This document shows positions 37,216 to 45,940 of a stretch of 64,000 nucleotides of DNA, piece after piece. Both the position numbers and the translations under genes were made by a program. Source of the DNA: JAXMHB01 sp046346965. Lineage in GTDB: Bacteria; Pseudomonadota; Gammaproteobacteria; Xanthomonadales; SZUA-5. Below the pieces are notes generated by a model. That model made no database searches, had not been told where the DNA came from, and worked only from the letters and a program-made list of their open reading frames with translations. The number at the start of each line of letters is the position of its first letter. Position 1 is the stretch's first letter. The DNA lies in NCBI GenBank assembly GCA_046346965.1, contig JAXMHB010000014.1, forward strand, positions 1-64,000, given 5' to 3'.

Positions 37216-37785
37216 TCAGGCCTTCGGCTGCCAGCCCAGTCGCTCGGCGATGAAGACCCGTGCAAAGCGCGCATCGCGCTTGACCGTGGGCGCCGACACG
37301 CCGAGGGCGGCGGCGACCTCGTCGATGTCCAGGCCGGCGAAAAAGCGCAGCTCGAACACCTGGCTGGCGCGTCCATCGAGGCGCGCCAGCTCGGTCAGCG
37401 CCGCGTCGATGGCGACCAGCTGCAGCGCATCGGCATCCAGATCGATCTCGCCCTCGTCCAGCGTGGGCGTGGCGAAGAGCTGGCCGGCGCCGCGTTTGTC
37501 GGCCAGCCGGGCCCGCGCGTGGTCGACCAGGATCTGCCGCATCGCGGTGGCGGCAATGGCCTGGAAGTGCCCGCGATCGCGAAACTGCTGGCGACCCTGG
37601 CCGAACAGCTTCAGATAGGCCTCGTTGACCACGGCGCCGGTCTGCAGCGTCACGCCGCGCTCGCTGCGCCGCAGCGCTTGCCGCGCCAGCCGCTGCATCT
37701 CGGCGTACACATAGGCCATCAGCGCGTGGTCGTCGCGTTCGGCGGCATTCAGGCGCTCGGTCAGAGGCGTATCCGGGTCGATCAC
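37216..37785 (-). CDS. ECF-type RNA polymerase sigma factor (PF07638 group)
   Basis: A 189-residue protein that fits the sigma-70 ECF subgroup often coded beside Ser/Thr kinases. Region 2 is at about 20-100 (QRLARQALRR, LVNEAYLKLF-like VVNEAYLKLFG, MRQILVDHARAR, KRGAG) and region 4 at about 130-185 (ELARLDGRASQVFELRFFAGLDIDEVAAALGVSAPTVKRD), which is the -35 binding helix-turn-helix. The start is GTG at 37785. It is divergent from the kinase gene starting at 37826 with only 40 bp between, so both promoters must overlap the other's leader. No anti-sigma gene is adjacent; kinase control is the likely replacement, by analogy with such pairs. Confidence 0.9.
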   Translation of the reverse strand: MIDPDTPLTERLNAAERDDHALMAYVYAEMQRLARQALRRSERGVTLQTGAVVNEAYLKLFGQGRQQFRDRGHFQAIAATAMRQILVDHARARLADKRGAGQLFATPTLDEGEIDLDADALQLVAIDAALTELARLDGRASQVFELRFFAGLDIDEVAAALGVSAPTVKRDARFARVFIAERLGWQPKA

Positions 37786-37825
37786 GGTCGTGGCCGCAAA
37801 GAAAGCCTACGGACTATAGTCAGCC

Positions 37826-40579
37826 ATGCCCATGGATGCCGAGCGCTACGCGCGCGCCAGAGCGCTGTTCGAGGCCTTGGTCGATCAGCCTGCCGAGTCT
37901 CGCGTGGCGCCCTTGGACGCCTGCGACGCCGAGCTGCGCGCGCAGTTGGTGGCCTGGCTGAACGCGGCGGACGCCCCCTTGCCGGACACCGTGCGCCCGA
38001 TCGCCGCGGCGCAGCGCGACTGGTATCAGGCGCTGGGACAGGGCAGCTGGAAGGGTCGGCGTCTCGGCGCTTTCGAGCTGGTGTCGCCCTTGGGGCAGGG
38101 CGGCATGGGCAGCGTCTGGCTGGCCGAGCGCCGCGATGGCGACTTCGACCAGCGCGTCGCGATCAAGCTGATCGCCGCCCACGCCAGTCAGAACCCGGCC
38201 CTGCTGCGGCGCTTCGCCACCGAGCGCGAGATCCTGGCCACGCTGGACCATCCCGGCATCGCGCGTCTGATCGACGGCGGCGAAACCGCCGAGGGCTGGC
38301 CCTATCTGGTCATGGAGTACGTCGATGGCGATCCCATCGACCGCTGGTGCCAGACTCGCCTGGTGCCCTTCGAGCGGCGTATCCGTCTGATCATTGAGGT
38401 GGCCGAGGCGCTGCAAGCTGCGCACGCGATGCTGATCGTGCATCGCGATCTGAAGCCCGCCAACATCCTGGTCGACAGTCGCGGTCGCACGCGCCTGCTC
38501 GACTTCGGCATCGCCAAGCCGATCGACCCCAGCGGCCTCAAGAACACCGTCATCGAGACGGCCGCCGAGCAGCGCCTGATGACGCTGCGCTACGCCAGCC
38601 CGGAGCAGGTGCGCGGCGAGCGCGTCGGCACCGCCAGCGACCTCTACGCGCTCGGTGTGGTGCTGTATGAGCTGCTGACCGGCGTCTCGCCCTACGCCGC
38701 CCAGGAGCGCTCCAGCCTGGACCTGATGCAGGCCATCACCCAGGCGGAGCCGCCGCCGCCGAGCCGCCGGCTGCTGGAACAGGGCGTGTCCGGGCCGCTG
38801 CCGGTGCGCCGCGGACTGCTCGGCGATCTGGATGCCATCGTGCTCAAGGCGCTGCGCAAATCACCCGCCGAACGCTACGCCAGCGCCTCGGCGCTGGCCG
38901 AGGACCTGACGCGGTTGATCGAGGGCATGCCGGTGTCCGCGCGCCAGGGCGACCGCCGCTATCGCGCCGCCAAGTTCCTGCGCCGGCATCGACTCGCGTG
39001 GTCGCTGGCCGGGCTGGCGGCCCTGGCCGGCGCCGGCATGGCCTTGAACTGGCGCTGGCAGCGCGACGCCATCGCCCATGAACGCGACAAGGCGGTGCAA
39101 ACCACGCGCTTTCTCACCGAGCTGTTCCAGCAGGCCAATCCGGAACAGCATCAGGGCCAGGTGCCGGATGCCGTCACCATGGCCGAACGCGGCGCCGACG
39201 CGCTGCTCGCCAATCGCGCGCTGGATATGGACACCCGCGCGAGCCTGCTGCGCACCTCGTCCCATGTGCTGCTGGCGCTGGGCGCCTACCCGCGTGCGCT
39301 GGCGACCGCCGAGGCCGGCCTGCAGGCGGCGCCGCAGTGGCGCGCACGCGACCCGGCGCTGTGGGTGGATCTGCAACTTTTGCGCGCACAGGCGCTGGCC
39401 GAGGTGCGCCGCGACGAGGAGGCGGTGCGCGCGCTGACCGCCTTGCGCGATTCGGCCGAGGTGGCCGATCAGCCGGTGGCGGGCAACGCGCTGCGCGTGC
39501 TCCTGGAGACCCGGCTGGCGACGATCGCCTACCAGCAGAACCGCACCGACGAGGCGGCCCGCGCCGTGGCCGCCGCCGCCAGCGCCTGGCGCCAGGCTTA
39601 TGGCAGCGAGCCGATGGAGGCCGCCCGGCGTGCCGATCTGCCGGCTGCCGCCGCGACCGCGCTGGCCGGCTATCTGCTGATCCGCTGTCAGGTCGACGTG
39701 CTGCACGCCAGCGCCGCCACCGCGCTCGCCAGTTGCACCGCCGCGCAGAGCTTCAGGCTGCAGCTCTACGGCCCCGGCCATCCCAACAGCCTGGCCGCCC
39801 TGATCGAGCTTGCCACGCTGGCCGGTTCGCGCGGGGACAGCGCCGAGGCGCTGCGACTGTCCGAGGAAATCGCCGAGCGCACGCGCACGATCTACGGCCC
39901 CGACCACCCGCGCAGCGCGGTGGCGGCGCTGAACCTCGGCGTCGAGTACCGTATGCGCCAGCGCTACGCCGAGGCCGAGGCGCAGTACGCCGAGGCCTAT
40001 CGGGTGTTCGTCGCCGCCCGTGGCGCCGACCACCCGCATGCGCTGATGGCGCTCAACAACTGGGCCAACGTCGACTACGCCCGCGGCGACTACGCCAGCG
40101 CGCTGGCGCGCCATCGCGAGGTGCAGCAGCGCCGCCGCCGCAGCCTGCCCGCAAACGACCCGGATCTGGCGCAATCAGCGACTAACGTCGCCAAATGTCT
40201 GTGGCGCCTGGGACATCTAGACGCCGCCGCGGCCGAACTCGACGCCGCCCCCGCCCCCACCGAGGCCGCCGCCCAGCGCTCGCAGCGCTTGCTGCGCGCC
40301 CACCTGATGCTGGCCCACGGCGACGCTCAGGGCGCAGTCGCCGCTGCCCGCACGCTGCGCGCGGAAATTGAGGCCGCCGCCCCCGACGTCCGCGGCCTGG
40401 CCGCCAGCGCCTGGATCGAAACCCTGGCCCTGATCGCCCTCCACGCCCCAGTCAGCGACATCCGCACCGCCCTCGACCGCACCCGCACCGCCCTGACCCG
40501 CGACGACGGCCGCGAATACGTGCGCGAGGAGGAGGTGGCGGACGCTATGAAGCGGTATCCGGACGGACAGGGTGGCTAA
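37826..40579 (+). CDS. Membrane Ser/Thr protein kinase with TPR domain, paired with ECF sigma
   Basis: A 917-residue Hanks-type kinase. An N-terminal helical extension (1-80) precedes the kinase domain: LGQGGMGSVWLAER at about residue 89, VAIKLIAAH, catalytic loop HRDLKPAN at about 205, DFGIAKP at about 226 and YASPEQVRGE in the activation segment. A single transmembrane helix is at about 392-412, followed by TPR repeats (about 440-880) including YGPGHPNSLAAL and YGPDHPRSAVAAL, the kinesin-light-chain style. It is a paralogue, not a copy, of the kinase at 7188. The start at 37826 has another ATG two codons later. Its stop overlaps the start of the next RHS frame (TAATG). Confidence 0.9.
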   Translation: MPMDAERYARARALFEALVDQPAESRVAPLDACDAELRAQLVAWLNAADAPLPDTVRPIAAAQRDWYQALGQGSWKGRRLGAFELVSPLGQGGMGSVWLAERRDGDFDQRVAIKLIAAHASQNPALLRRFATEREILATLDHPGIARLIDGGETAEGWPYLVMEYVDGDPIDRWCQTRLVPFERRIRLIIEVAEALQAAHAMLIVHRDLKPANILVDSRGRTRLLDFGIAKPIDPSGLKNTVIETAAEQRLMTLRYASPEQVRGERVGTASDLYALGVVLYELLTGVSPYAAQERSSLDLMQAITQAEPPPPSRRLLEQGVSGPLPVRRGLLGDLDAIVLKALRKSPAERYASASALAEDLTRLIEGMPVSARQGDRRYRAAKFLRRHRLAWSLAGLAALAGAGMALNWRWQRDAIAHERDKAVQTTRFLTELFQQANPEQHQGQVPDAVTMAERGADALLANRALDMDTRASLLRTSSHVLLALGAYPRALATAEAGLQAAPQWRARDPALWVDLQLLRAQALAEVRRDEEAVRALTALRDSAEVADQPVAGNALRVLLETRLATIAYQQNRTDEAARAVAAAASAWRQAYGSEPMEAARRADLPAAAATALAGYLLIRCQVDVLHASAATALASCTAAQSFRLQLYGPGHPNSLAALIELATLAGSRGDSAEALRLSEEIAERTRTIYGPDHPRSAVAALNLGVEYRMRQRYAEAEAQYAEAYRVFVAARGADHPHALMALNNWANVDYARGDYASALARHREVQQRRRRSLPANDPDLAQSATNVAKCLWRLGHLDAAAAELDAAPAPTEAAAQRSQRLLRAHLMLAHGDAQGAVAAARTLRAEIEAAAPDVRGLAASAWIETLALIALHAPVSDIRTALDRTRTALTRDDGREYVREEEVADAMKRYPDGQGG

Positions 40580-43500
40580 TGCGCTTGCGAGCCGCACCGC
40601 CAGCATCCCTACAAAAAGCCGCGTGTTCCCGATCCGCCGATCAGCTGCCTATTGTGAAACAGAATGCAACGTCGAATCCCGCCCACATACGCTACTTCCG
40701 TCCGCAAGCTGTAGTGCCACATACGCAGCGCGCCGCGGACCCGATCCAGCAACCTGGGTGGGAATCGACCAGCTACGACGCCGAAGGCAATGTCATCGCG
40801 CAGACCGACCGCGCCGGCCGCACCACCAAGATGGTGTACGACGCCGCCAACCGGCTGGTCGAGACCATCTTGCCGGACGCCACGCCGGGCACCGATGCCG
40901 ACAACCCGCGCACGCGCAGCGAGTACGACGCCGCCGGCCAGTTGCTGGCGTCGATCGACGAGCTCGGCCAACGTACCGAGTACCGCTACGACGCCGCCGG
41001 CCGCCAGGTCCAGGTGATCGATGCGCTCGGCCAGACGATGAGCACCGAGTACGACGCTGCCGGCCAGCGCGTGGCGGTGACCGATGCGCTGGGCCGTACC
41101 ACGCGCTTTGTCTACGACGCGGCCGGTCGATTGACCGAGACGGTGCACCCCGACACCACGCCGGGCGATGCCGACAACCCACGCACGCGCACTGTTTTCG
41201 ATGCCGTAGGCCGCAAAGTGGCCGAAACCGACGAGATGGGCCGGATCACGCGCTACACCTACGACACGCTGGGTCGGCTGACCCAGGTGATCCTGCCGAA
41301 CCCGGCCACCGGCGCCAATCCGGAGCTGGTCAACGGCCAGACGCCTGCCAATAGCGGCGCCCTGGTCACCCGCTACGACTATGACGAGCAAGGCAACAAG
41401 ACCGCGCAGACCGATGCCGAAGGCCGCATCACGCGCTGGGCCTACGATCGCCAGGGCCGCCAGCTCAGTCGCACGCTGCCGCTGGGGCAGGTGGAATCCT
41501 TCGTCTACGACAGCGCCGGGCAGCGCACGCAGCACAGCACCTTCAACAGCGCGGTGATCACCACCCAGTACGACACCCTGGGCCGACCGACGCAGATCAA
41601 CTTCCCCGGCGGCAAGACGCGCACCTTCCGTTACACCGCCAGCGGCCAGATCGCTGAGATCAACGACGGCGGCCCGGTGTACAGCTTCGCCTACGACGAA
41701 CGCGATCGGCTGACCAGCGCCAGTGATCCCTACGGCCGCACCATCACTTATGGCTACGACATCCGCGGTAACCGCACCGAACTCAGCACCGGTCGCCAGC
41801 AGATCCAATACCAGTACGACGCGCTGAGCCGCCTGCGGCAGGTGGTGGCCACGCTGGACAATGGCCGCAGCCAGACCACAAGCTACAGCTACGATGGCGT
41901 GGGCAACCGCGCCGGCATGGTGCATCCCAACGGCACGGTGGTCGAGTACCAGTACGACGTGCGCAATCGTCTGAAATCGCTCGTGCACAAAGCCAGCAGC
42001 GCCGCCGGCGCGGCAATCCTGCTGAGCCTGAGCTACAGCGTCGACGCCAGCGGCCTGCGCACGCAGATCGCCGAAACCCGCCCCGGCACCAGCACGGCGA
42101 TCACGCGCGTCACCGACTACCAGTACGACGCGGTGAAACGCCTGACGCGGGAAACCGTCAGCGGCAGCAACGCACAAACCCGCACCAGTATCTGGACCTA
42201 CGACAAGGTCGGCAACCGCAAAACCGAGTCCAGCGGCGGCACGATCAACCGCAGCCAGACCTACACCTACGACGCCAACGACCGCCTGCTGAGCGAAACC
42301 GGCACGCAGCCCTACACCTACAGCTACGACGCCGCCGGCAACCTGATCGAGAAAAAGCAGGGCGCCACGGTGGTCGCCGCCTACGAGTGGGACAGCGAAA
42401 ACCGCCTGACCCGCGCCACACTGGGCACCGGTGCCAGCCAGAAGATCACCAGCTACAGCTACGACCCCAACGGCATCCGCCGCGCCCAGGAACTGCAAGA
42501 CGCCAGCGTCCACACGCGCAGCGAATACCTGATCGACCCCAATCAGCCCTACGCCCAGGTGCTGGAAGACTGGGAAGCCAGCGCCGCCGCCGGCAACCCC
42601 ACCGGCATCGAGAGCCTGAGCAATGTCTACGTCTACGGCGACGATCTGATCAGCCAAACCCTGCTGATCAACAACGCCGCCAGCAGCACGCAGATCTACC
42701 ACTACGACGGCCTCGGCACCACGCGTGCGCTGAGCGCCTACAACCTCGACGCCGCCGGCAACCCGGTCAGCACCGGACCCACCGCACACGGCGCCATCAC
42801 CGACCGCTACGCCTACACCGCCTTCGGCGAAAGCGACCCGGCGGGGAGCAGCGGGAATACGTCAGGAGCGACCGAGAACAACTATCGCTACACCGGCGAG
42901 CAACTCGATCCGAACCTGGGGTTCTATTACCTCAGGGCGCGGTATATGGATCCGCGGGTGGGTAGGTTTTTGGGGATGGATGTGTGGGAGGGTGTCGGTT
43001 ATGACCCGCCATCCCTGCATCGGTATGTTTATTCGCATCAAGAGCCAGTTGGCCGCGTAGACCCATCGGGCAATGTTTCATTGGTGCAAGTTGGGGTCGC
43101 GCTGAATGCCCTAGGCACCGTCGTTAATGTGGCAACGTACGCGGTTTACATATACACGGGAAATGTCGCGGGATTGGCTCAAAACATCGTCGAGGACGCG
43201 GCATCTCTTCTGGTTCCTGGGGCGGCACTCACCAACGCGGGTCGTCGCCTTGCTGCGATATTCTTGCGTGGAAAACGGGCATTCAAATGGGGTGTCGCTC
43301 ACAGTTCCGATATACTTCGACATAACATGGAGGTGTTTGGAGCACTTCCAAAAAACTGTCACCAGTGTCAAGCCCACCATATTATTCCAGGCGGGGAAAT
43401 GTACGACGAAGCCATCTACGCTCGAGACATACTGCGTAGAAACGGTGTAGATATCAACTCATTTGCAAACGGAGCATGGTTAGACCTAGCATCTCACAAT

Positions 43501-43644
43501 GGGCGTCACTTTAAGCGATACACAATATACGTCTATCAGAAGATTGCCGCAGCGGAAGCTGCCGGTGGAAAAGATGGCGTGTTGCAAGGGCTGCAGCAAC
43601 TCCGTCAAGAGCTGATGAGTGGCCAACTGGATCATTTGCTATGA
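40579..43644 (+). CDS. Orphan RHS core with AHH-nuclease tip, no secretion domain
   Basis: A 1021-residue frame. Residues 1-62 are unlike RHS and contain no signal peptide. Residues 63-805 are the duplicated YD-repeat core (copy B). The tip has a hydrophobic pre-toxin region (about 835-890) and an HNH/ENDO VII-like nuclease with AHH at 932-934 (QAHHIIPGGE), followed by LDLASHNGRHFKRY, which supplies the second histidine-containing part of the fold. AHH nucleases are common tips of polymorphic toxins and cut DNA or RNA. The start ATG overlaps the kinase stop, so translation by coupling is possible, but lack of an N-terminal export or shell-start region suggests a tip cassette rather than a stand-alone toxin. 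It overlaps the immunity gene by 4 bp (ATGA). Confidence 0.8.
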   Translation: MRLRAAPPASLQKAACSRSADQLPIVKQNATSNPAHIRYFRPQAVVPHTQRAADPIQQPGWESTSYDAEGNVIAQTDRAGRTTKMVYDAANRLVETILPDATPGTDADNPRTRSEYDAAGQLLASIDELGQRTEYRYDAAGRQVQVIDALGQTMSTEYDAAGQRVAVTDALGRTTRFVYDAAGRLTETVHPDTTPGDADNPRTRTVFDAVGRKVAETDEMGRITRYTYDTLGRLTQVILPNPATGANPELVNGQTPANSGALVTRYDYDEQGNKTAQTDAEGRITRWAYDRQGRQLSRTLPLGQVESFVYDSAGQRTQHSTFNSAVITTQYDTLGRPTQINFPGGKTRTFRYTASGQIAEINDGGPVYSFAYDERDRLTSASDPYGRTITYGYDIRGNRTELSTGRQQIQYQYDALSRLRQVVATLDNGRSQTTSYSYDGVGNRAGMVHPNGTVVEYQYDVRNRLKSLVHKASSAAGAAILLSLSYSVDASGLRTQIAETRPGTSTAITRVTDYQYDAVKRLTRETVSGSNAQTRTSIWTYDKVGNRKTESSGGTINRSQTYTYDANDRLLSETGTQPYTYSYDAAGNLIEKKQGATVVAAYEWDSENRLTRATLGTGASQKITSYSYDPNGIRRAQELQDASVHTRSEYLIDPNQPYAQVLEDWEASAAAGNPTGIESLSNVYVYGDDLISQTLLINNAASSTQIYHYDGLGTTRALSAYNLDAAGNPVSTGPTAHGAITDRYAYTAFGESDPAGSSGNTSGATENNYRYTGEQLDPNLGFYYLRARYMDPRVGRFLGMDVWEGVGYDPPSLHRYVYSHQEPVGRVDPSGNVSLVQVGVALNALGTVVNVATYAVYIYTGNVAGLAQNIVEDAASLLVPGAALTNAGRRLAAIFLRGKRAFKWGVAHSSDILRHNMEVFGALPKNCHQCQAHHIIPGGEMYDEAIYARDILRRNGVDINSFANGAWLDLASHNGRHFKRYTIYVYQKIAAAEAAGGKDGVLQGLQQLRQELMSGQLDHLL
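40765..42992 (+). repeat. RHS core copy B of the 2.2-kb duplication
   Basis: Matches 28440-30667 over 2228 bp with no net indel. Homology begins abruptly inside the frame at TCGACCAGCTAC and ends where the AHH tip begins. Substitutions are mostly synonymous by eye. Confidence 0.92.
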
Positions 43645-44231
43645 GTGTGTTTGTTTGCGGTGCAAATTCAGACCTAACGCACGTGGAACTTGTTCGATTT
43701 GATGTGCTTGAATGGGGGCGGTATATTCCAGATCAGAGGCGACTTTCTGCGGCCGAAGTTTGGGAGAAATGGCAGCCCATTACGCTGCAAGTGCAGGGGT
43801 TAAGGCGAAAGGGCGCGAGGACACAGGATGTCTATCAAATCGGGTACTTCGGCGGCATGAGCTTGGTTGTTTCAGAGAAATGTCGCACGGCAATAGACGT
43901 TAGATTTCCTGGGAGTTGCACCTTTTTGCCAGTGACGATCACAAATGTACGGACTAACTTCTTCGCGCTTTGGGCTAATTGCGTTCGCGACGAATCGCTT
44001 AACCTCGTTGAATCCGACATCTCGCATGGAATCGGAAGCCTGAAAAATGTGAATAGATATGCATTCCGGGAAGACGAGTTGATCGGGCAGGGCCTCTTTC
44101 GCCTGTCGCCATGCTTTTCCGGTGTGGATGACCTTGCAACGCAGGAGTTTGTCGATTTGGTCAATGCCAGTTCCCTTATTGGATTTTCTTTCTGGGATCG
44201 GGGCGCGACAAGTCGGGACAGCGGGAACTAA
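43641..44231 (+). CDS. Putative immunity protein, Imm11/DUF1629-like
   Basis: A 196-residue cytoplasmic protein coupled to the AHH-tipped RHS gene by a 4-bp stop/start overlap. The middle and end look like DUF1629 (Imm11) proteins: ITNVRTNFFALWANCVRDESLNLVES, then a segment YAFREDELIGQGLFRLS, and a C-terminal QEFVDLVNASSLIGFSFWD that corresponds to the family's closing helix-strand unit. The DNA is much less GC-rich than chromosomal neighbours. Neutralisation of the AHH nuclease is inferred from position. The family call is moderate; another Imm family is possible. Confidence 0.65.
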   Translation: MSVFVCGANSDLTHVELVRFDVLEWGRYIPDQRRLSAAEVWEKWQPITLQVQGLRRKGARTQDVYQIGYFGGMSLVVSEKCRTAIDVRFPGSCTFLPVTITNVRTNFFALWANCVRDESLNLVESDISHGIGSLKNVNRYAFREDELIGQGLFRLSPCFSGVDDLATQEFVDLVNASSLIGFSFWDRGATSRDSGN

Positions 44232-44670
44232 GTAAAAAACAACCAAGACAGCCAGGACAAGACAGCCGAAACACCAAAACGAGGACATACATGGACGCCC
44301 CCGAGATAGCAAGTGCTAAGCCTTTGATTTTTAGCCTCGATTGACCGTCTTTTCGCTTTTTCCGGACGAGTGCAGCTGTCGCTGGCCTTGCGCTGGGGTG
44401 GTTCCGGGTTGTTCGGTGGATGGTCTGCTGGTTCGTTGAGCGCCTGCAGCCTTGAAAGTAGAGAAGCGGTTCGCGGACATACATTCGGCGTCTGTGTGGG
44501 CGGTATCGCCCGCGCCATGGTGTGATCCGATACCCGACGGCCTCTACACTCAAACGAGCTGGTCGGCTCGTGTCCTCGGTTCAGGTTTCCGTCGGGTCGG
44601 ATATCCGTTGTCTACGCCAAGCTGGAGGGGTTCTCGGTGGGCTCCCTTGCGGTGAGGGGTTTGTTGCAAG
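44232..44670. ncRNA. Noncoding end of the IS110-family element with candidate guide RNA
   Basis: No gene is seen in these 439 bp. A strong folded unit spans 44525-44602: ATCCGA(TA)CCCGACGG pairs with CCGTCGGGTCGGAT, enclosing an inner ACGAGC/GCTCGT hairpin (44554-44559, 44566-44571). Relative to the leftward transposase gene this is the 3' noncoding end, where IS1111-type members of the IS110 family encode their target-choosing RNA. The motif GGACATACAT occurs at both about 44283 and about 44475. The RNA is predicted from structure and position only. Confidence 0.4.
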
Positions 44671-45791
44671 TCAGGCTTTGGCTGGACGGAAGGCCCGTCG
44701 CATGTCAAAGGGTTCGTCGGAAATCAGGGCTCGGTAGGCGAGCCGGGTGATCTTGTTGGCCAGGGCCACGATGGCGCGGTGGCGCCCCCGGCGTTGCAGA
44801 ATGCCTTCGAGCCATTCGCGGAGCAGTGGATGCTGGTTGTCGAGCCAGCGGGTGACGGTACGTGCACCATGAATCAACTGTCGGCGCAAACTGCGGTCGC
44901 CGGCTTTGGTGATGTGCCCAAGCCCGGTATGACCGCCGCTGCCGTTCTGCCGCGGCACCAGTCCGATCCATGCGGCCATATTGCGACCGTTATCGAACTG
45001 CTGTGCGTTACCGGCTTTGGCGATCAGCGAGGCGGCAATCACCGGCCCGATGCCTGGAATGGCTTGCAGGCGATGGTTCGCCGCATGGGCGCGCGCTTGT
45101 TCGAGCAGCATCGCCTCGACCCTCGCCAGACGCTGGCAAAGGTCCGCAAGATCGCGCGCGAGTTGAGCCAGAACCAGGGTGGTGATCGGGGAATGTTCGG
45201 CGGATTCCACCGGTAACTGCGCCACTGCCGCCAGCAGGTCCGGGATACCCTTGGGAAAGGTGAGGCCGTATTCACGCGCGAAGCCGCGGATCTGATTGCC
45301 CATGGCGGTGCGCTGGGTGACCAGGTGATCACGTAACTGCACGAGCATCGCGAGATCCTGTTGCTCAATCGATTTGACCGGCACAGGATGTAATCCTGGG
45401 CGCTGTGCAGCCTCGACGATCGCAAGCGCATCGTGGCCATCGCTCTTGTGGATGCGCCGGAAGGCCTTGACGTGCTGAGGTGGGATTAACATCGCCTGAT
45501 GCCCGTGGCGCTGTGCAAATCGTCCCCAATAGTGCGCAGACCCGCACGCTTCCATGGCAACCACGGTGGGCGGCGTATTGGCCAGCAGTTCCTTGGCCTT
45601 GGCAACGGACATCGCCCGGTTCCTGGTGATCTGCCCGCGGTCATCGCGTTGGCAGACTTGAATCGTGGACTTCGCCAAATCCAATCCGATGAGCGTAGTC
45701 TTCATGTTGGACGCCTCCTCAATTCCTGAACTGGTGGCCCCTGATGGTCTCCAGTGTGGCGCACACGACGCCGTAGGTGGGGAGGCGTCCA
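44292..45791 (-). mobile_element. IS110-family insertion sequence (IS1111-like layout)
   Basis: Boundaries are estimated. TGGACGCC followed by a C-rich stretch at 44292-44302 is inverted at 45779-45791, giving a subterminal repeat of about 11 bp with one mismatch. Outside it, the left flank reads ACGAGGACATAC and the right flank CACGCAGGATTTGCC, which together resemble the REP-like ACGCGGACACGCAGGATTTG found elsewhere in the window, so the element appears to sit inside a REP. Noncoding DNA is short on the 5' side of the transposase (about 90 bp) and long on the 3' side (about 380 bp). Confidence 0.6.
44671..45705 (-). CDS. IS110-family DEDD transposase
   Basis: A 344-residue transposase. The N-terminal RuvC-like DEDD domain shows GLDLAKS (Asp9), the AMEACGSAHYW glutamate near residue 52, and KSDGHDALAIVEA (Asp96 and Asp99). 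The C-terminal Transposase_20 domain shows IPGIGPVIAASLIAKAG, NMAAWIGLVP and the catalytic-serine motif QNGSGGHTGLGHITKAGDRSLR. Length is normal for the family and the frame is intact. The ATG at 45705 has GGAGG just upstream; the frame stays open to 45795, but that leader is IS-end DNA. These enzymes recombine DNA under the direction of an element-encoded RNA. Confidence 0.93.
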   Translation of the reverse strand: MKTTLIGLDLAKSTIQVCQRDDRGQITRNRAMSVAKAKELLANTPPTVVAMEACGSAHYWGRFAQRHGHQAMLIPPQHVKAFRRIHKSDGHDALAIVEAAQRPGLHPVPVKSIEQQDLAMLVQLRDHLVTQRTAMGNQIRGFAREYGLTFPKGIPDLLAAVAQLPVESAEHSPITTLVLAQLARDLADLCQRLARVEAMLLEQARAHAANHRLQAIPGIGPVIAASLIAKAGNAQQFDNGRNMAAWIGLVPRQNGSGGHTGLGHITKAGDRSLRRQLIHGARTVTRWLDNQHPLLREWLEGILQRRGRHRAIVALANKITRLAYRALISDEPFDMRRAFRPAKA

Positions 45792-45940
45792 TCACATCAC
45801 GCAGGATTTGCCGAGGAAGCGATTTGCGGGCAGTTCTTTGCTGGCGCCTCGCCGAATTCCTTCCGTCTTGTCGGCCCTGTACGTGCAGAAGCCCAACGCC
45901 CCCAGGCGCCTGCGGCGCCTGAGATTACCGGCCGATCCAC

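Noticed and set aside
44181..44670. Small open frames in the noncoding end of the IS110 element
   Set aside because: They are short, on both strands, without ribosome-binding sites, and the region folds strongly.
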